This document shows positions 1-12,300 of a stretch of DNA of 64,000 nucleotides, one piece after another (the stretch's first letter is position 1; every line of letters begins with the position of its first letter). Made by a program: the position numbers and the translations under genes. The notes beneath the pieces were generated by a model. The model did not search any database. It saw nothing but the letters and a program-made list of their open reading frames with translations, and was not told the DNA's origin. The DNA is from Chlamydomonas sphaeroides (taxonomy: Eukaryota; Chlorophyta; Chlorophyceae; Chlamydomonadales; Chlamydomonadaceae): positions 31,287 through 95,286 of the forward strand of contig BDDC01000163.1 in NCBI GenBank assembly GCA_001662425.1. The letters are read 5' to 3'.

Positions 1-406
1 GTGCTGGTGCTTGTGTCGCCCTACTCGTGGCTCAAGGGCTGGACCGACAAGGACAAGTGGCTCGGCGGCTACTACAAGGTGCGGCGGAGGGGCCGCAGGA
101 CGGCAGGGCGGGGGGCACGATCTGTTGAGAGATTTCTGTTGAGGGGCGTCGTGAACCCTACGCGGCGTGCCGCTGCCGCCCGCCGACCGCGCCAACCCAC
201 TGTGTCGCCTCGCTTGCCCCACACCCCACACCCCACAGGACGGCAAGCCAGTGCGCACGTCGGACACCATTGCGGCCGCGCTGTCGCCCGACTTTGAGCT
301 GGTGGCGCAGGAGGACGTGCCCTTCCTCATCCGCGAGCACGCGCGCAAGTTCCAGTGGGGCTGCTCGCACGCCGTGGTGTGGAAGCGCAAGGGCCGCTCG
401 CTGTAA
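1..406 (+). CDS. OvoA-type (4-mercaptohistidine N1-) methyltransferase, C-terminal part
   Basis: Two exons, 1-78 and 239-406, joined in phase 0 across a GT-AG intron (79-238); the 5' part lies outside the window. The product reads SPYSWLKGWTDKDKWLGGYY, then DGKPVRTSD, and near the end PFLIREHARKFQWGCSHAVVW before a TAA at 404-406. By recall this is the C-terminal block of the methyltransferase family fused to or paired with the ovothiol synthase OvoA, which N-methylates 5-thiohistidine to ovothiol A using S-adenosylmethionine. The SAM-binding core would be upstream and is not seen, so whether this is a stand-alone enzyme or the end of a full OvoA fusion cannot be told here. Another class I methyltransferase of the same family is the alternative. 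Confidence 0.72.
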
Positions 407-1969
407 GCCCCGCTGCGGGGGCACGCGGTGCGGTCGTGGGCCTGCTCGCGCTGGGGGCCTGGGGTGGTTGTGGGTTTGGGTTGGAGCGCGCCAGGGGCGG
501 AAGGTGGGCAGCCCGCGACCTGGGCAGCAAGGATGTCTGGGCTAGCCGGTGCGAGGGGAGGCTAGGAGGCGGGTGTGTGCATGCCAATGGCGGCCGGGCG
601 GGCGCTTGTGGGGGCCAAGGCCCAGGTGCGCTGCGATACGTCGCGCTGGGCGGCTGTTGGGGTCACGGCAATGGCGGGCTTGTGTGGCGCCCCTGCGCCA
701 CAAGGCGTGTGGTGTGTGAGCGAACGCTGCGCTCGGGCCCCAGCACGGCATTGCGTTACCCTCCCACGGACATGCGGTGCTGGTGCTGCCATGTTGGCCG
801 GGGCTGCGCTCGCGGGTGCTGGGCCCGGAGGCAGCCATGCCAAGCAGGCCATGGGCCACTGGGCAAAGTGCAATTGAGCCAAAAGGCGGTACGTTACAGC
901 GGGGGTTGCCGTAGCGGGCGCATGTGCCCTGCGATCTTGCAAGGCTCCGTCGTCGCTGCACAGGCTCGCACCCACGCGCCGTCAGGCACGCAACACGCGA
1001 ACCGGTTGCCGATGCCAATGGACAGTGGACATCAGTGCGTCCACCCAGCCACCGGGGGGCGGGTTAGGCTGCGGTGCCCACCCTCTTGGCAGGCTGCCAT
1101 CCAGCGGGCCACACGGTCAGATACCGCATGCATGAAAGAATGACACACGAGGGGCCGGCAAGGCAAGGCCCAACGTGTGCGTGCGGTAAAGGTCCGAGCA
1201 AAGTCAGGTCTAACGTCAGTGAGAAGTTGATGCCGCCTGACGCTATATACACGCATACGACACACAATCCACTGTGTGCTGCTGCCGCACACAGCAGCAC
1301 CAGAGACACGCATGTATGCGCATACACGCACACTGCACGCCCGCTGCGCCCGCCCTTGCGGCGGCAAGCAGTGGTGTGGCCCCGGCAGCGCATTGCGGCG
1401 AGCACGGGGCCCATAACCACGAAGGGGCAACATGTAGACGGTTGTCGACAAAGGCGCAAAGAACAATAATGATTGCTTGCCGCACGGATCTGGCAAGCCT
1501 CAGCGCACCAGCCAATACAACAAAACACGCACGCGTGATGTCGCTGCCCCAGGGGTGGGGCTGGGGGCAGCATGGCCGTGCCAGACGGCGCTAAAGCCAA
1601 GTTATGCCGCGTTGTGCCCCGTCAAGGGGCTCGCCTCCATGGGCGCAGTCCGTACACTACTAATAGTAGTCATTGCCAGGTGTCGCAGTCACGAGTCGCA
1701 GCCAAAATCGCAAGCTCTTGTGCCCAGGGGGCCTGGGGGTCTCTCCACTGCCACTCACTGCTAGCTTAACTGCAGCCGCTCGCCCCCTGCATCGCTCATC
1801 CGTGCTGCTAGCTGCAAAAATCATTGCTGCCGATTACGTACAAGGGGAGGTCCTGCACTGCCGCCGCCCTGCTCGCCACCCTGCATTTTGATCAGCATCA
1901 CCGGCCACGCGGCCGCTCCACCTTGTCCCTGCTCCAAGTCTTGCTTGCAACGTTGTCCCCTTCCTCGCC
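407..1969. other. No convincing gene
   Basis: About 1.56 kb. Open frames here are the overlapping, low-information kind expected at this base composition, and none carries a family motif I recognise or a believable exon chain. It should hold the 3' untranslated regions of the two convergent flanking genes. Confidence 0.6.
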
Positions 1970-3609
1970 TCACAGCCCGGAAATGCTGGGCATGTTGGGC
2001 TTCATCAGCCGCTTGCTGGCCCCCCGCATAGCGGACGGCGACGCCACCGGGGACAGGGGCGGCAGCGCCTTGTCCGCCGGGGAGGCACAGGCCTGTGCCG
2101 GCTCGGGCTGCGCGCCGCGGGCGTGGGACAGGTAGCCGCCGCTGCTGCTGAGCGACCTGAGGGCCGCGGCGCCAGCGCTGCCGGGCGCGAGGCCCTGGCG
2201 GCGCGGCGATCCGTCGCTGGCGCTGCTGAGCCGGCGGAGGCAGCGGCTGGAGCTGGCGAAGGAGGCGTAGGGCGCCTCGTTGCCGCTGTCATCGCTGAGC
2301 CCTCCGCTAGCGCTGCTGCGGCTGTAGCAGAATGCCTGCCACGGGGCGCTGAGCGGCGAGGGGGGCGGCGCCTGGGGCGAGAGTGTGGCGTTAAGTTCGA
2401 GGATGCGGCCGCGGACCGAGGCGGCGGGCGAGACCGGGGCCAGGGCCAGAGCCGAGGAGGGGGAAAAGGAGGAGGAGGAGAAGGAGGGGCGGGGGGCGCG
2501 CTGGCGCGAGGCCGGGCTGGCGAGCTGGGCGCGTAGGGAGATGGAGGGGGCGGGGAGCGGCGGCGGAGACTTGGGCGCGGGCTTGGGCGGGGAGGTGTGG
2601 ACGCGCAGGGCCCGGCTGGTGGCGACTTGGGGCGGCGTGGGGGCGGAGGGGGTGCGCTTGGTGGGGCTCATCGGGGCGGGCTGGACGCAGCACTCAATCT
2701 CGCAGGAGGGGGAGGGCGAGAGGAGGAGGCGGTCGAGGCCGCTGTCGGCGCAGGCCTGTAGCGGCAGGAGGGGGGGCACGTGGGGCGTGGTGAGCAGGCT
2801 GGAGCTCGAGCACCTGTCGTGGCTCGTGGCACGAGAGCCCAGGTGCTAGCATGAGATGGCGCCCTCAGCAGCAGGCGTCCTCACCGGCACTGCTGCGTAG
2901 TTGTCGGTGTTGTCGTAGTTGTCGTTGGGGTCAATCGAGTGCTGGGGCGCGGCCGGCTCGGTAACCTGCGAGGCGATGGACCAAGGCAGGGTTCAGGTTT
3001 CGCAGGAGCGTGTCTGCTGTGCGAGCACCATTGCGATGCGTAACGCTATAACGCACGCGAAAGCGCTTGCGTGGCTGGCGGTGAAGGGGCTGTGCGCAGG
3101 CGTGCGCAGGGGCATGCGCTGCATCGACAAGCTTTCGCTGCCCAAGCTCGAAGGGGCACTCCCACCTGCTCCGCGGCGCACTCCTTCACTTCCAGCTAAT
3201 CACATGGCTTACTCTGTTGGCTCCTCGAGCTGTGCCTGCGAGGATGGCAACGCGCGACAGCTTTCCTGAGGGGCCAGGACGTCAAGGTCTGATATGCAGA
3301 GGTGCATCCTTGCAGAATGCACTAGTGGTCGCGCTTGTGGGTGTCGCGTCTCGTGCAGTTTTGGCCGGCGCCAGTAGCGTTCTTGTGCTTCCCCGCCAAG
3401 CTATCGCGACGGCCCTTCCCAGACTCGCCGCTTGCTTGGCAGCACCCAGTAGATTACGCCACACATAATGACGGCGGCCGTGAGGACCAGAGAGGCGGAA
3501 ACAGTGGAGTTCATCGTCGAAGTCGAGTTCAGTCCGCACCACGTAGGCGAATTGGACGGGCTACCGTGCTTGGGCGTAATGGAGAAGGTCGTTACGCTTG
3601 GTTTATAAG
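1970..3609 (-). CDS. One-pass membrane protein, C-terminal half (left paralogue)
   Basis: Three in-phase 3' exons: 3609-3425, 2965-2885 and 2755-1970; upstream exons are unresolved. The first encodes a Ser/Thr/Asn-rich juxtamembrane stretch (NSTSTMNSTVSA) and one hydrophobic helix (LVLTAAVIMCGVIYWVL) followed by SKRR, which predicts an outside N-terminus and an inside C-terminus. The second encodes DPNDNYDNTDNY. The last, 261 codons plus stop, is a Ser/Pro/Ala-rich tail ending KPNMPSISGL. The acceptor of the last exon has a strong pyrimidine tract. The donor after SKRR (GTCTGG) is weak and is the least certain junction. A near-identical copy of the first two exons lies at 63179-63903 on the other strand, with the same exon lengths (185 and 81). 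The family is not recognised; a surface receptor or adhesion protein with a cytoplasmic tail would fit the topology, but that is inference. Confidence 0.55.
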
Positions 3610-5560
3610 CTCGGGAACTGAACTGGACTGCTGGGCTGCCTGGGCAAAGCTGGGACTGGAAGCGCCATGGGGCCTGTGCCGCGCCGTACGCCACGTCGAG
3701 TCACCCGCGCCTCGCCACGCCCCACTTGCAACCGCCCCACCGCGCCCCCCTCCCCCTCGCCCGCCCCTCGCCCTCCCAATGTGCTCGCCCGCCCGATGGC
3801 GTTGCTATCATAGTAGCTGCAAGGCTGCTACGAGGCTACCGCAAGCTGGATTGGGCTTGCTCGCCACCAGCGATGTGCACCACGATGCCGCCGATGCGCT
3901 GTGCTGTTTATCGGTCAACGGTCGCTGGTCGCAGGTCCCTGATTGTCTCTGACGCTTCACCCATTAGCTACCCCATGATCCTACGGAACAGGAGGCGTGT
4001 GGAGGCGCGCTGGCGAGTTGGAGACCCCCTGAGGCCCCTTCCCATCCAGCGTTACTGAGCGCCAAGTAGCGCCTCCGGCTCGTGCACCCTGGCGCTCGAG
4101 ATTACTCTCCACTCTTACAGCAGTCGAAACTTATAACAACAGCTGAGATTGCCGATCGCCGCGGATCCCCAGTGCCTCAGCCCAGCACCCCGACACTAGG
4201 TCGCAGCAGGGCAGCCCTCCTCCGTCACCCGAAGAGTCATGTGTGTACAGCTACCGCTCATCCAGTGAAACGTCCTCGCTGTCAATGCAAGTGTCCATGT
4301 CGTCTACCTTACACAATATCTACGCCGGCCGCCGTACGAGCTTCCCCGTGTCGTATGATCTACGCCGCCCGCCCTATGAGATCGTGCTGCCTCCGCTGCG
4401 GCGCCGGCGCCGGCGACAGCAGCAGCGCCGAGGGCCTGGCGCCGCTGCTGCGCCCGCCGCCTGGCGCCGCTGCTGACGACAGTGGCCAGGAGACCGAGGG
4501 ACCAAGGGCCGGCGAGATGGCGTCGTCCTCTGCTGCAAAGGAGCAGCGGCAGCCAGAGCTGCGCGAGGGGAAGAGCTCCCTCCCGTCGGCAGCCGCGGCC
4601 CCGTCTTCCGTGATAGCCCAATGTGCTGCTGGGAGCTGCCCTCGGGGTCTGCGGGCGGGCTGCCTGGAGGCAGCGCGGGCGGGCAGGGGCCACGAGCTTG
4701 CGGCTAAGTTGTTTTGGTTTGACGTGGGTGGAGGGCACGGAGGTCGGTGTGCCCGGGACCCCTCAAAGAGTCCCAGACCGCATAATGACCGCATAATTAC
4801 CGGCGATGTGCGTCTGGTCTGGGTGGCCTCTTTTCAAGGCGAGCCATGCACCTACGCGCAGCTGGTGCAGGTTTTGCTTGGGTAGAGCTGCTGCTAGCAA
4901 GAGAGCTTGGCCAGGCAGGGGGCCGCGCGGGCGCAGGTCGTGGCGCCGGGGCCGCAGCACGGAGCGGCGGCCTGTTGCGGCCGGCGCTGCCGCAGCGGCG
5001 GAGCAGGCGCATGGGCGTGGCGTCGGTAGGGATGGCGGCCCGGCCCTTGTCACTGACGCTGCGGGCCAGGGCGCGGTCAGGGCCGGGCAAGGGCACGGGC
5101 GGCTGCGGCTGCGGGTGCTTCGGCAGGCACAGCGTTGGTTGGCGGCTGCGGCGACTTGAGCAGTGCGGGCAGTGCGGGCGCGCACGGGAAGGGGCCGTCC
5201 TGGTGACTTGCGGACGGTGTCCACCTGCTGCCGCCTGCTGCCGGCGGCTGCCGGCGGCTACCACGGGCGGGCCACCAGCGCCCCTCCAGTCCTTGCAAAG
5301 CCGCCGCCCCACCCTGCGCTCGCAGCAGGCTCGCGCTTCTGCTGCAGCGAGGAACGCCCGCCCTGGCCCAGCAGCAGCAGCAGCAGCGCCGCGGGTGCCG
5401 ACCGCTGCTGCAGCACCGCTGACGCCCCACGGCTGAAGCCGTGGCCATCAAAACGCGGGGCGCCGCAGGTGCTACCGGGCTCGCCAAGCCAGGCCCCGAG
5501 GGCACGGGGTTGCGGCAGCTCCTGAGATTTACAGCGGGCAAGCCCCACCAAGGGGCCGTC
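2789..5560. repeat. Left arm of large inverted duplication
   Basis: Read on the minus strand, this segment matches 60002-64000 on the plus strand. The outer end is identical over 64 bases (2789-2852 against 63937-64000). Further in, matches include the exons at 3609-3425 and 2965-2885, a stretch near 3700-4300, and a GC-rich coding-like stretch at about 4400-5560. The right arm carries extra sequence at about 60.3-61.4 kb and 61.75-62.0 kb. No reverse transcriptase, transposase or terminal repeat was seen, so a segmental duplication is favoured over a transposon. Confidence 0.85.
4797..5312 (-). other. Candidate Pro/Ala-rich exon in left arm
   Basis: An open minus-strand frame containing RALARSVSDKGRAAIPTDA and PMRLLRRCGSAGRN followed by a Pro/Ala run. 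The same frame is kept in the right arm (within 61442-62326) with one synonymous and one replacement change in the short stretch I aligned base by base. It may be an upstream exon of the membrane-protein paralogue, but I could not join it by splice phase. No domain is recognised. Confidence 0.25.
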
Positions 5561-6380
5561 AACCCGTCTTAGTCAGCGGGTGTTCCATTGCCATCCATGT
5601 TTCATTGCCATCCAAGCATCACGCTGGACTCGGGCCCCGCGCTGAGGCGTCGCTCCACCCGTCTCCACCCAAGACGACCCAAGACTCGCAGCAGCCTCGC
5701 TCCGCACCGGCACCGCCAGGCCGCAACCCGCAAGGTCGCCAGGCGTATCGTTGCTGTTCTACCAACGCACGGCACCACGCGCACGAGCGCCTATCACGCG
5801 CAGACATCAGATGTCCCTCGGTCTTAGCGCGGGGCTAGCCGATCGCCCACTCCCGCTGTCCCGCAGTCCAGTCGCCGCCACCGCACCACCCTACTACGCG
5901 TCGCGGCCAGTCCCAAGTGCAACGTCACGTCATGTGTCGGCCGTTAGCCCGACGCCCCCGTACTCTACCGTACAATTCCGTGCTGCACACGAGAGCCAGG
6001 ACACGCCGCAGCCCCGCAAGCCTGCCCCCAAGCAGCAGCCGCAGCGCCAGCGCCGCCTCGCGCACCAGACGACGGCGCACGCCGCCGCTGCAGGCCGCCT
6101 CCCACCAAGCCCTTTCCCCCACACGAGCCCACTGATGGCCCCTGCCAGGGCCCCCCGGGACCCCTACCGTCCTACGCGCGCTGCCCGTCCCACGATCCGG
6201 GACATGCCCGCCCCACCACCGGCCCTCCCTGCCTGCAGGCCCGCACGCTCAGAGCTCGCAGGCCCCGTCCATGCCCCCTCCCAGCGGCCCCACGCAGCCG
6301 TCCGCCCTCTACAGCCTCCACGGCTGCGTGCGCAGGTGCGATGATGCGATGCACCCCGGCTGCGCCTACGCCTTGCTCGC
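5561..6380. other. No gene seen; intergenic
   Basis: About 0.8 kb downstream of the PURKE stop codon. Pro/Arg-rich open frames occur on both strands but have no start, splice context or motif that supports them. Confidence 0.5.
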
Positions 6381-9300
6381 TCAGAGCTTGTAGGCGGCCC
6401 AGCCCACCTCCTCCAGCTTGGAGGCCTTGTCCAGCACCGTCTGCGTCATGCCGGCCTGAGGGGAGGCGGCGGCAGGGGGGTGGGGGTGACGCGGTGAGGG
6501 GAGCTCGCGATGGGGCAGGGGGGCAGCGGGGCAGTGCGTGACGCTCGCGTGGCCGTGGCCGTGGCCGGGCTTGCCCCTCCCTCCCTCACCGTCAGCCCTA
6601 CACAGCCCTCGCCAGCTCCCTACAACCCGCTGCCCGCTATCCTCCCCACACCGCTGCCCAACTCTCCCCACGCACCCGCGCCTGGCACCTGGCAGCCCAC
6701 AGCATCTGCTGGTACCCAAACACACACGTTATCCCCACGCGTTCTCCCCGTTGCCCCCATCCTCTCCCCGACCTGGTACGCCAGCATCTTATCCAGCATC
6801 TCCTGGTCCCCGGTGGCGATGATGCGCACCGCCAACAGCCCCGCGTTGGCCGCGTTGCCAATGGCCACCGTGGCCACGGGCACGCCCTTGGGCATCTGCA
6901 CGATGGACAGCAGCGCGTCCAGGCCGTCCAGGTGCGCGCCGGCGGGCCTGGCAGGGGCAGACCGGGAGGCGGAAGCGCGGGATACGGGCGGGTGCCAAGG
7001 TTGGTGAGGACTTGCCGGTGTGGTCGCAGCGTGACCAGGGGACTAGCCCCAGCCCGAGCCCGAACGCCACCACTGCGTCGAAGGCCTTGCTGCCACGACC
7101 GGTCCCGCAGCCCGGCTCACGTTGCCCCCGGCCCCGACCGCACTTGACGGGCACGCCAATGGCGGGCTCACACGCTTCACATACTCAAATCCCAACATGC
7201 ACTTTACAGCTACTTGGCACGAGGTCCGAGCCCGTCTCCGTTCCAAGCCTCACTTGACGGGCACGCCGATGACGGGAAGCGGCGTCATGGCCGCCACCAT
7301 GCCGGGCAGGTGCGCGGCGCCGCCCGCGCCCGCGATGATGGCCTTGAGGCCGCGGCTGTGGGCGGTGCGCGCGTACTCAAACATGCGCTCCGGGGTGCGG
7401 TGAGCCGACACCACCGTCAGCTCAATCGGCACGCCAAACTCCTCCAGCACCGCGGCGGCGGCCTGCGCCGGGTTGGGGCCGGGGTTGGGGTGGGGTTGGA
7501 GGGTGGGTTGGCAGGTGGGGAAGAGGCGTGAGGGGGCCCCAGCCGGTGCCGCTCGCCGCCGTGGCGGCGCGGTGGAGCTTGCAGGTTGCAGCTCATGCGC
7601 AGAGCACCTGGGCTGTCGGCAGCAGCAGCGGGCTGCCGGTAGCGCGACAGATGCGTGGCGGCAACACGAGTGCAGCTGGTGAGGGCCATAGCTGTGGGAG
7701 GCAGCGCCGGGCGGCGCCCGCACCTTCATCGTGGCCAGGTCGGAGTCGGAGCCCATGATGATGCCAACCTGAGGCAGGCAAGACGAGGAGAGAAAGGGGA
7801 GCGGGCGAGGGGATGGGCTTGCGAAGAGCCTCGGGAGAGGCGAGCACAAGCGGCCGGCCTGCCAACCCTGCCGCCCAAACCCTGCCAGCCACGCCTGCTC
7901 GCCCCTTCCCCGAGGGGAAGCACCTGCGGCTTGCCTCCGGGGAGCGCCCCTCACCCTCACCCGTCCCAGCGTATGCCTCCGAACCCGGCGCACCTGCGGC
8001 TTGCCGCTGCTGCCCTCGCTGGTGCCCGCCGCTGCGGTGGCGGCGGCGTAGGCGGCGTCCGAGCGCTTGAGCGACTCCAGCGCCGCTGGGTCGAGCTGGC
8101 CCAGGCGGGCTCGGGCCTCGGCGCGGGTGTTGGCCACGATGTTGATGTGGCCCACCTTGCGGCCCACCTGTCAGGCGTAAGGCGGGGGAGAGCATGGCGG
8201 GAGGGGAAGGCAGGTTTCGGCAGGGCCGCAGGGAGGAACGGTAGCTTGGGGCTAGGCAGGTAGGTGGCAGTGTTTGGGGGACGCAGCGATGCAGCGATGT
8301 AGCGTTGTGGGCCCGCGGCTCGGGCCCGGGGATGAGAGAGCCAACGTGCCGGCGTGCGGACCTGCGCAGCGTCCGGGTTTCGCTTCTCCCACACCAACAC
8401 CCCCGAAGCCTGCCCCTCCGCATCACGCTCGCTCCCCCCGCCGTCCTCACCATCCCCTCCCCTCTCCTGCCGCCCTCTCCTTCCCACCCTCACACGCTGT
8501 CGTGGCCCCCGACGCCCTCACCTTCATGCCCTCCTTGCCGTACCAGTGCACCTTGCAGCCGGGCGTGGCGTAGGCCTTGGCCATGTACTCGTGCGCCAGG
8601 CGCTCGCCCTCGGGGCCGTCCGCCTGCACCCCACACCCCACATGGCACGAACACCGCAAATTAGCGCCGTACCGGTACGTCCTCAGCTTTGCGCCCGACG
8701 GAACGGCAGCACATGCCCCTAAAGCTCCCCAGTGCCGCGCGCATTCAGGACAACGCGCGTGCGCGGATGCCCCAGCAAAGCCAGAACCGCCGTATGGGCA
8801 GGGCTGCGGCTACGCAGCGGCAGCCGGCGAAGCAGCAGGCCCCCGTAGGCCGCACCTCGCCCAGCAGGTTGAGCATGATGGCGCAGCCCGAGGTGAGCCG
8901 CGTCTCGCCCAGCGGCCAGCCCAGCACCGCGCGCACGTGGTTCTCAAACTGGCTGGTCACGCATCCGTCCATGGTGTAGTGGCCGCTGGGAGGCAGGGGC
9001 CGGGGGAAGGGGGAGGGACAGAGTGAGCAGGCCGCAGGCGAGGGACGGGGGACGGGGAGGGGGCCGGGAAACGGGGAAAGGGAAAGGGAGGGATGCGTGG
9101 GCGCTGCAGCCGCAAGTGCTGCGGCTCAGTGCGGCCGACTTGAGGCGGCGCGGCGCGTCTGCGGCCGACTTTGCCTTTCGCCCAGCACCGTGGCTCCTCG
9201 GCGTCCCGTCCGCGGCCCCTCCGAGCCGTCCTCCTCGGCCCCAGAGACACGACCAAGGCACCGCTGCCCTACCTGTTGTGGGGCCGCGGCGCGACCTCGT

Positions 9301-12300
9301 TGAGCAGGATGCTGCCGTCCGCCAGCAGGAACATCTCCACACTGCGCGCCGGGGCGGGCGGGCAGGGGGGTGCGGTCCAGGTTGTGGCAGAGGGCGGGCC
9401 GCGGGAGTGAGCAGCGGCAGCCGGCCGGCGGGTCCGCGGGCCGGCCTCCACACCGAGAACAGCGGAGGGTGGTCGCCGGACGACAGGGCGCCATCTCGGC
9501 GGTCGCCCTGCCCCCCACCATTCCGGGCCCACCGCACGCGGCGCCCTACAGTTCTGCAGCGGCTGCCAGGCCGCCAGCACAACCCCCGTCCCAGCGCCCA
9601 ACAGGGCAACCGCAGCGCCGCGACGGAACCAGGCAAGCCAGGCAGCTAGCCCACGACGTGACGCACGGTGGCTTCTGCCCAGCCTTGCTCCCCACCCGCA
9701 CGCTCCTCACTCCTTCCCTCCCTCTCCATGCTCCCCGCCGCACCCACCCACCCGAAGATGCCCGCCCCGTCCAGGCAGGCGATGGCCTTCTCCGCCACAG
9801 CCCGCGCGCGGGCCTGCACCGCCTCGGGCACCACCGCGGGCGCCTCGGTGACGTGGCAGATGTTGTCGCGGTGGATGGTCTCAACCACCGGGTACGACAC
9901 CACGCTGCCGTCGCGGCTGCGGGGCGGGGCGGGAGGAAGGTGGAGGGAGGGGGGCGGGCAAGATGTGTTTATTTATTAGTCTTTGTGGCAGGCGCTCTTG
10001 ATCACTGCCAAACCCTGCCTTAACCCACCGCTTTCCCATCTGGCCGTGCCCGCCAGCTCCCAGCCCGAGCCCCTCCCACATTCCACGCCTGTGGCACGGA
10101 CCATGCTTCCCAAACCCCTTACCGCCACCTCCCTCCCCTGTCTCGCCCCACCTGCGCACCGCCATGACCGGCAGCTCCCAGCCCGGCCCCATCCCTCACC
10201 GTGTGGCACGAACCCTTTCCCCGCGACCCCCTCCGCCCATCCCCTCCGCCCCACCTGCGCACCACCATGACCGCCAGCTCCTTGACAAAGGGGGCGAACT
10301 TCTCAGCGTACAGCCCCGCCTCGTAGCCGCCCAGCGCCGCGGCCGCCGCGGGGATGTCCTCCTCGGAGCGCACGAGGTAGTTGCCCTTGCCGTCGTAGGC
10401 CAGGCTGCGGGGAAGCGGAAGCGGCCACGCAGCGCCAGGTGGGGCCATGCGACGTGGGGAGGCCGGCGCTCGTGTCGCTCGCCGCTTTGCCGCTGGGCAT
10501 GCAGGCCGCGCTTGCTTCACAGCCCTCCATAACGACCACCGACGGATCCGCAGCTCGGGCTCCCGGGCTCACCGCTTGGCCTTGAGCATGAAGGGGTAGC
10601 CAAAGGCCTTGCCCGTGCCCTCCATGCAGCCCTTGCACTTGATGTTGCGGTATGCGGGCAGCGGCACGCCCGCCTTCTCAAAGTGCTGCTTCTGCGCAAA
10701 CTTGTCCTGGATGACCGCAATGGTGGCGGGCGAGGGCTCGATGTCCACCTGCGGTGGCCGGGTTGTGTGCAGTTGGGGTGGCCCCGCGGGCGACGGCGGC
10801 TCAGCCGAGGGCCCGCCGGCCCCGATGTCCTTGGCGGCGTGCTAACGTTATGGCTAGGTAGGTAGGTAGGTAGGTAGGTAGGTAGGTAGGTAGGTAGGTA
10901 GGTAGGTAGAAGCCCAGCCCTCACCCCGACGTCCTTGGCGGCCTGCACCAGCGCGTCCGTGTTGATGTGCTCAATCTCCATGGTCAGCACATCCACGCCC
11001 GTCCCTGCGGGTCGGCGGAGCAAGGGGCTTTCGCGGTCGGGGCGACGCCAGGCTGCGTGCGGGAGCCCTCGCACGGCCACACCACCACCCGGCACAAGCC
11101 GCCGGCCGCAGGCACGACGCAGTGGGGATGGAAGGCCGCAGGCGAGGGTGCAGGAGGCGGCGCGCATGTCTCTGCTGCCGGGGGCCGGGGGCCGGGGGCT
11201 GCTCGCAGGCGCTTCAGGGGCGTCCCATGCGCTGCCCCTCACTGGGCCGCTCACGACACTTTGCGTGGCCCGCCCGTCGGGCCCCGTTACACAGCCCCGA
11301 GCTGTCGGCCCCGAACCACCAACCGCCAACCGCGCACGTCCTGGCAATGCTCGCATGACGCTGCTGCGCCGATGGCCGCAAGGCCCTGTACGCGCTCTGC
11401 TACGCTCCGCGCTGCCGGCCGCCTGCGCCCCGGCCTCCGCCGCCGCTAGCGACAGTGCGTGACTCACGCTTGACGAAGTCCTCAATGGCCTCGGCGTCGC
11501 GGAAGTGGCCCTGCACGTGCTCCGCAGCCACCGACGCGGGCGCGTCGGGCGTGGGGTCCAGGCACTTCATGCGCACGCCCAGGTTTGCCTGCGGGGGGAT
11601 GGCGGGGGTTTGGGGTGAACAGGGTTCGTGCCGGCGCGGCAGGCAGGAGGCGGGGGGCACGGCGCACGCCGCAGGGGTGATGAGGGCTGCGCGGGGAGGC
11701 AAGGGATGGCGAGGGCGCGCGCGCGCATGGGGCAGGTGGTGCCTGGGCGGCAGAGGAGGAGCCCAGGAGGCGGAGGCCATCGAAGGGGAGGGGAGGGAGG
11801 GGCCGCAGCACGGCGCTGGTTGTGTGTGCGTCCGACTGGCCGACAACGAGCGCAGCCCGCGGGCGGCGCGGGCTGGCGCGTGGTACGAGCGCAGCCCGCG
11901 TGGCCCCCAGCCCGCAGGTCGCGGCTGCGAGGTGCTTGCTGACAGCGATAACAGTGTCGGACTGGCTCGGGGGAGTGGGTGTAGCGGTGCGGGCGGGCAG
12001 CGTGTGGGGGCTGCAGGGTGTGGCTGCGGCGCCGGACGCCGGCCGACGGCGCGACGCACCGCGGCCAGCGCCATCATGCGGCCAAGCTGGCCGCCACCCA
12101 GGACGCCCACGACAGCGGTCCGGGGCAGGCCGGAGGTGCTGCGGGGGACGGGGCGAAGGGGGAAGGGGGCGCGTGTGTGTATGAGGGTGTGGGGGCGTGG
12201 GGGTGCGGTGTCCGGGGCCGTGGATGCCCAGGTCGGTCGACCGGACGCGAGTCGACGCCCGTTGCCCGGTCGCACCTGACCGTTGTGATATCGCTCTGCA

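Noticed and set aside
542..1018. Long overlapping open frames on both strands just after the first gene
   Set aside because: Six-frame openness is expected at this GC content; no motif, splice partner or conserved copy supports them.
2789..5560. Inverted arms as terminal repeats of a giant transposon or virus
   Set aside because: The DNA between them is ordinary single-copy-type host genes with normal introns; no transposase, integrase, polymerase or capsid gene was seen, and the arms contain a host-like spliced gene.
10855..10909. TAGG array as a telomere or recombination hotspot
   Set aside because: Green algal telomeres are TTTAGGG or TTTTAGGG; this is a plain four-base microsatellite inside an intron.
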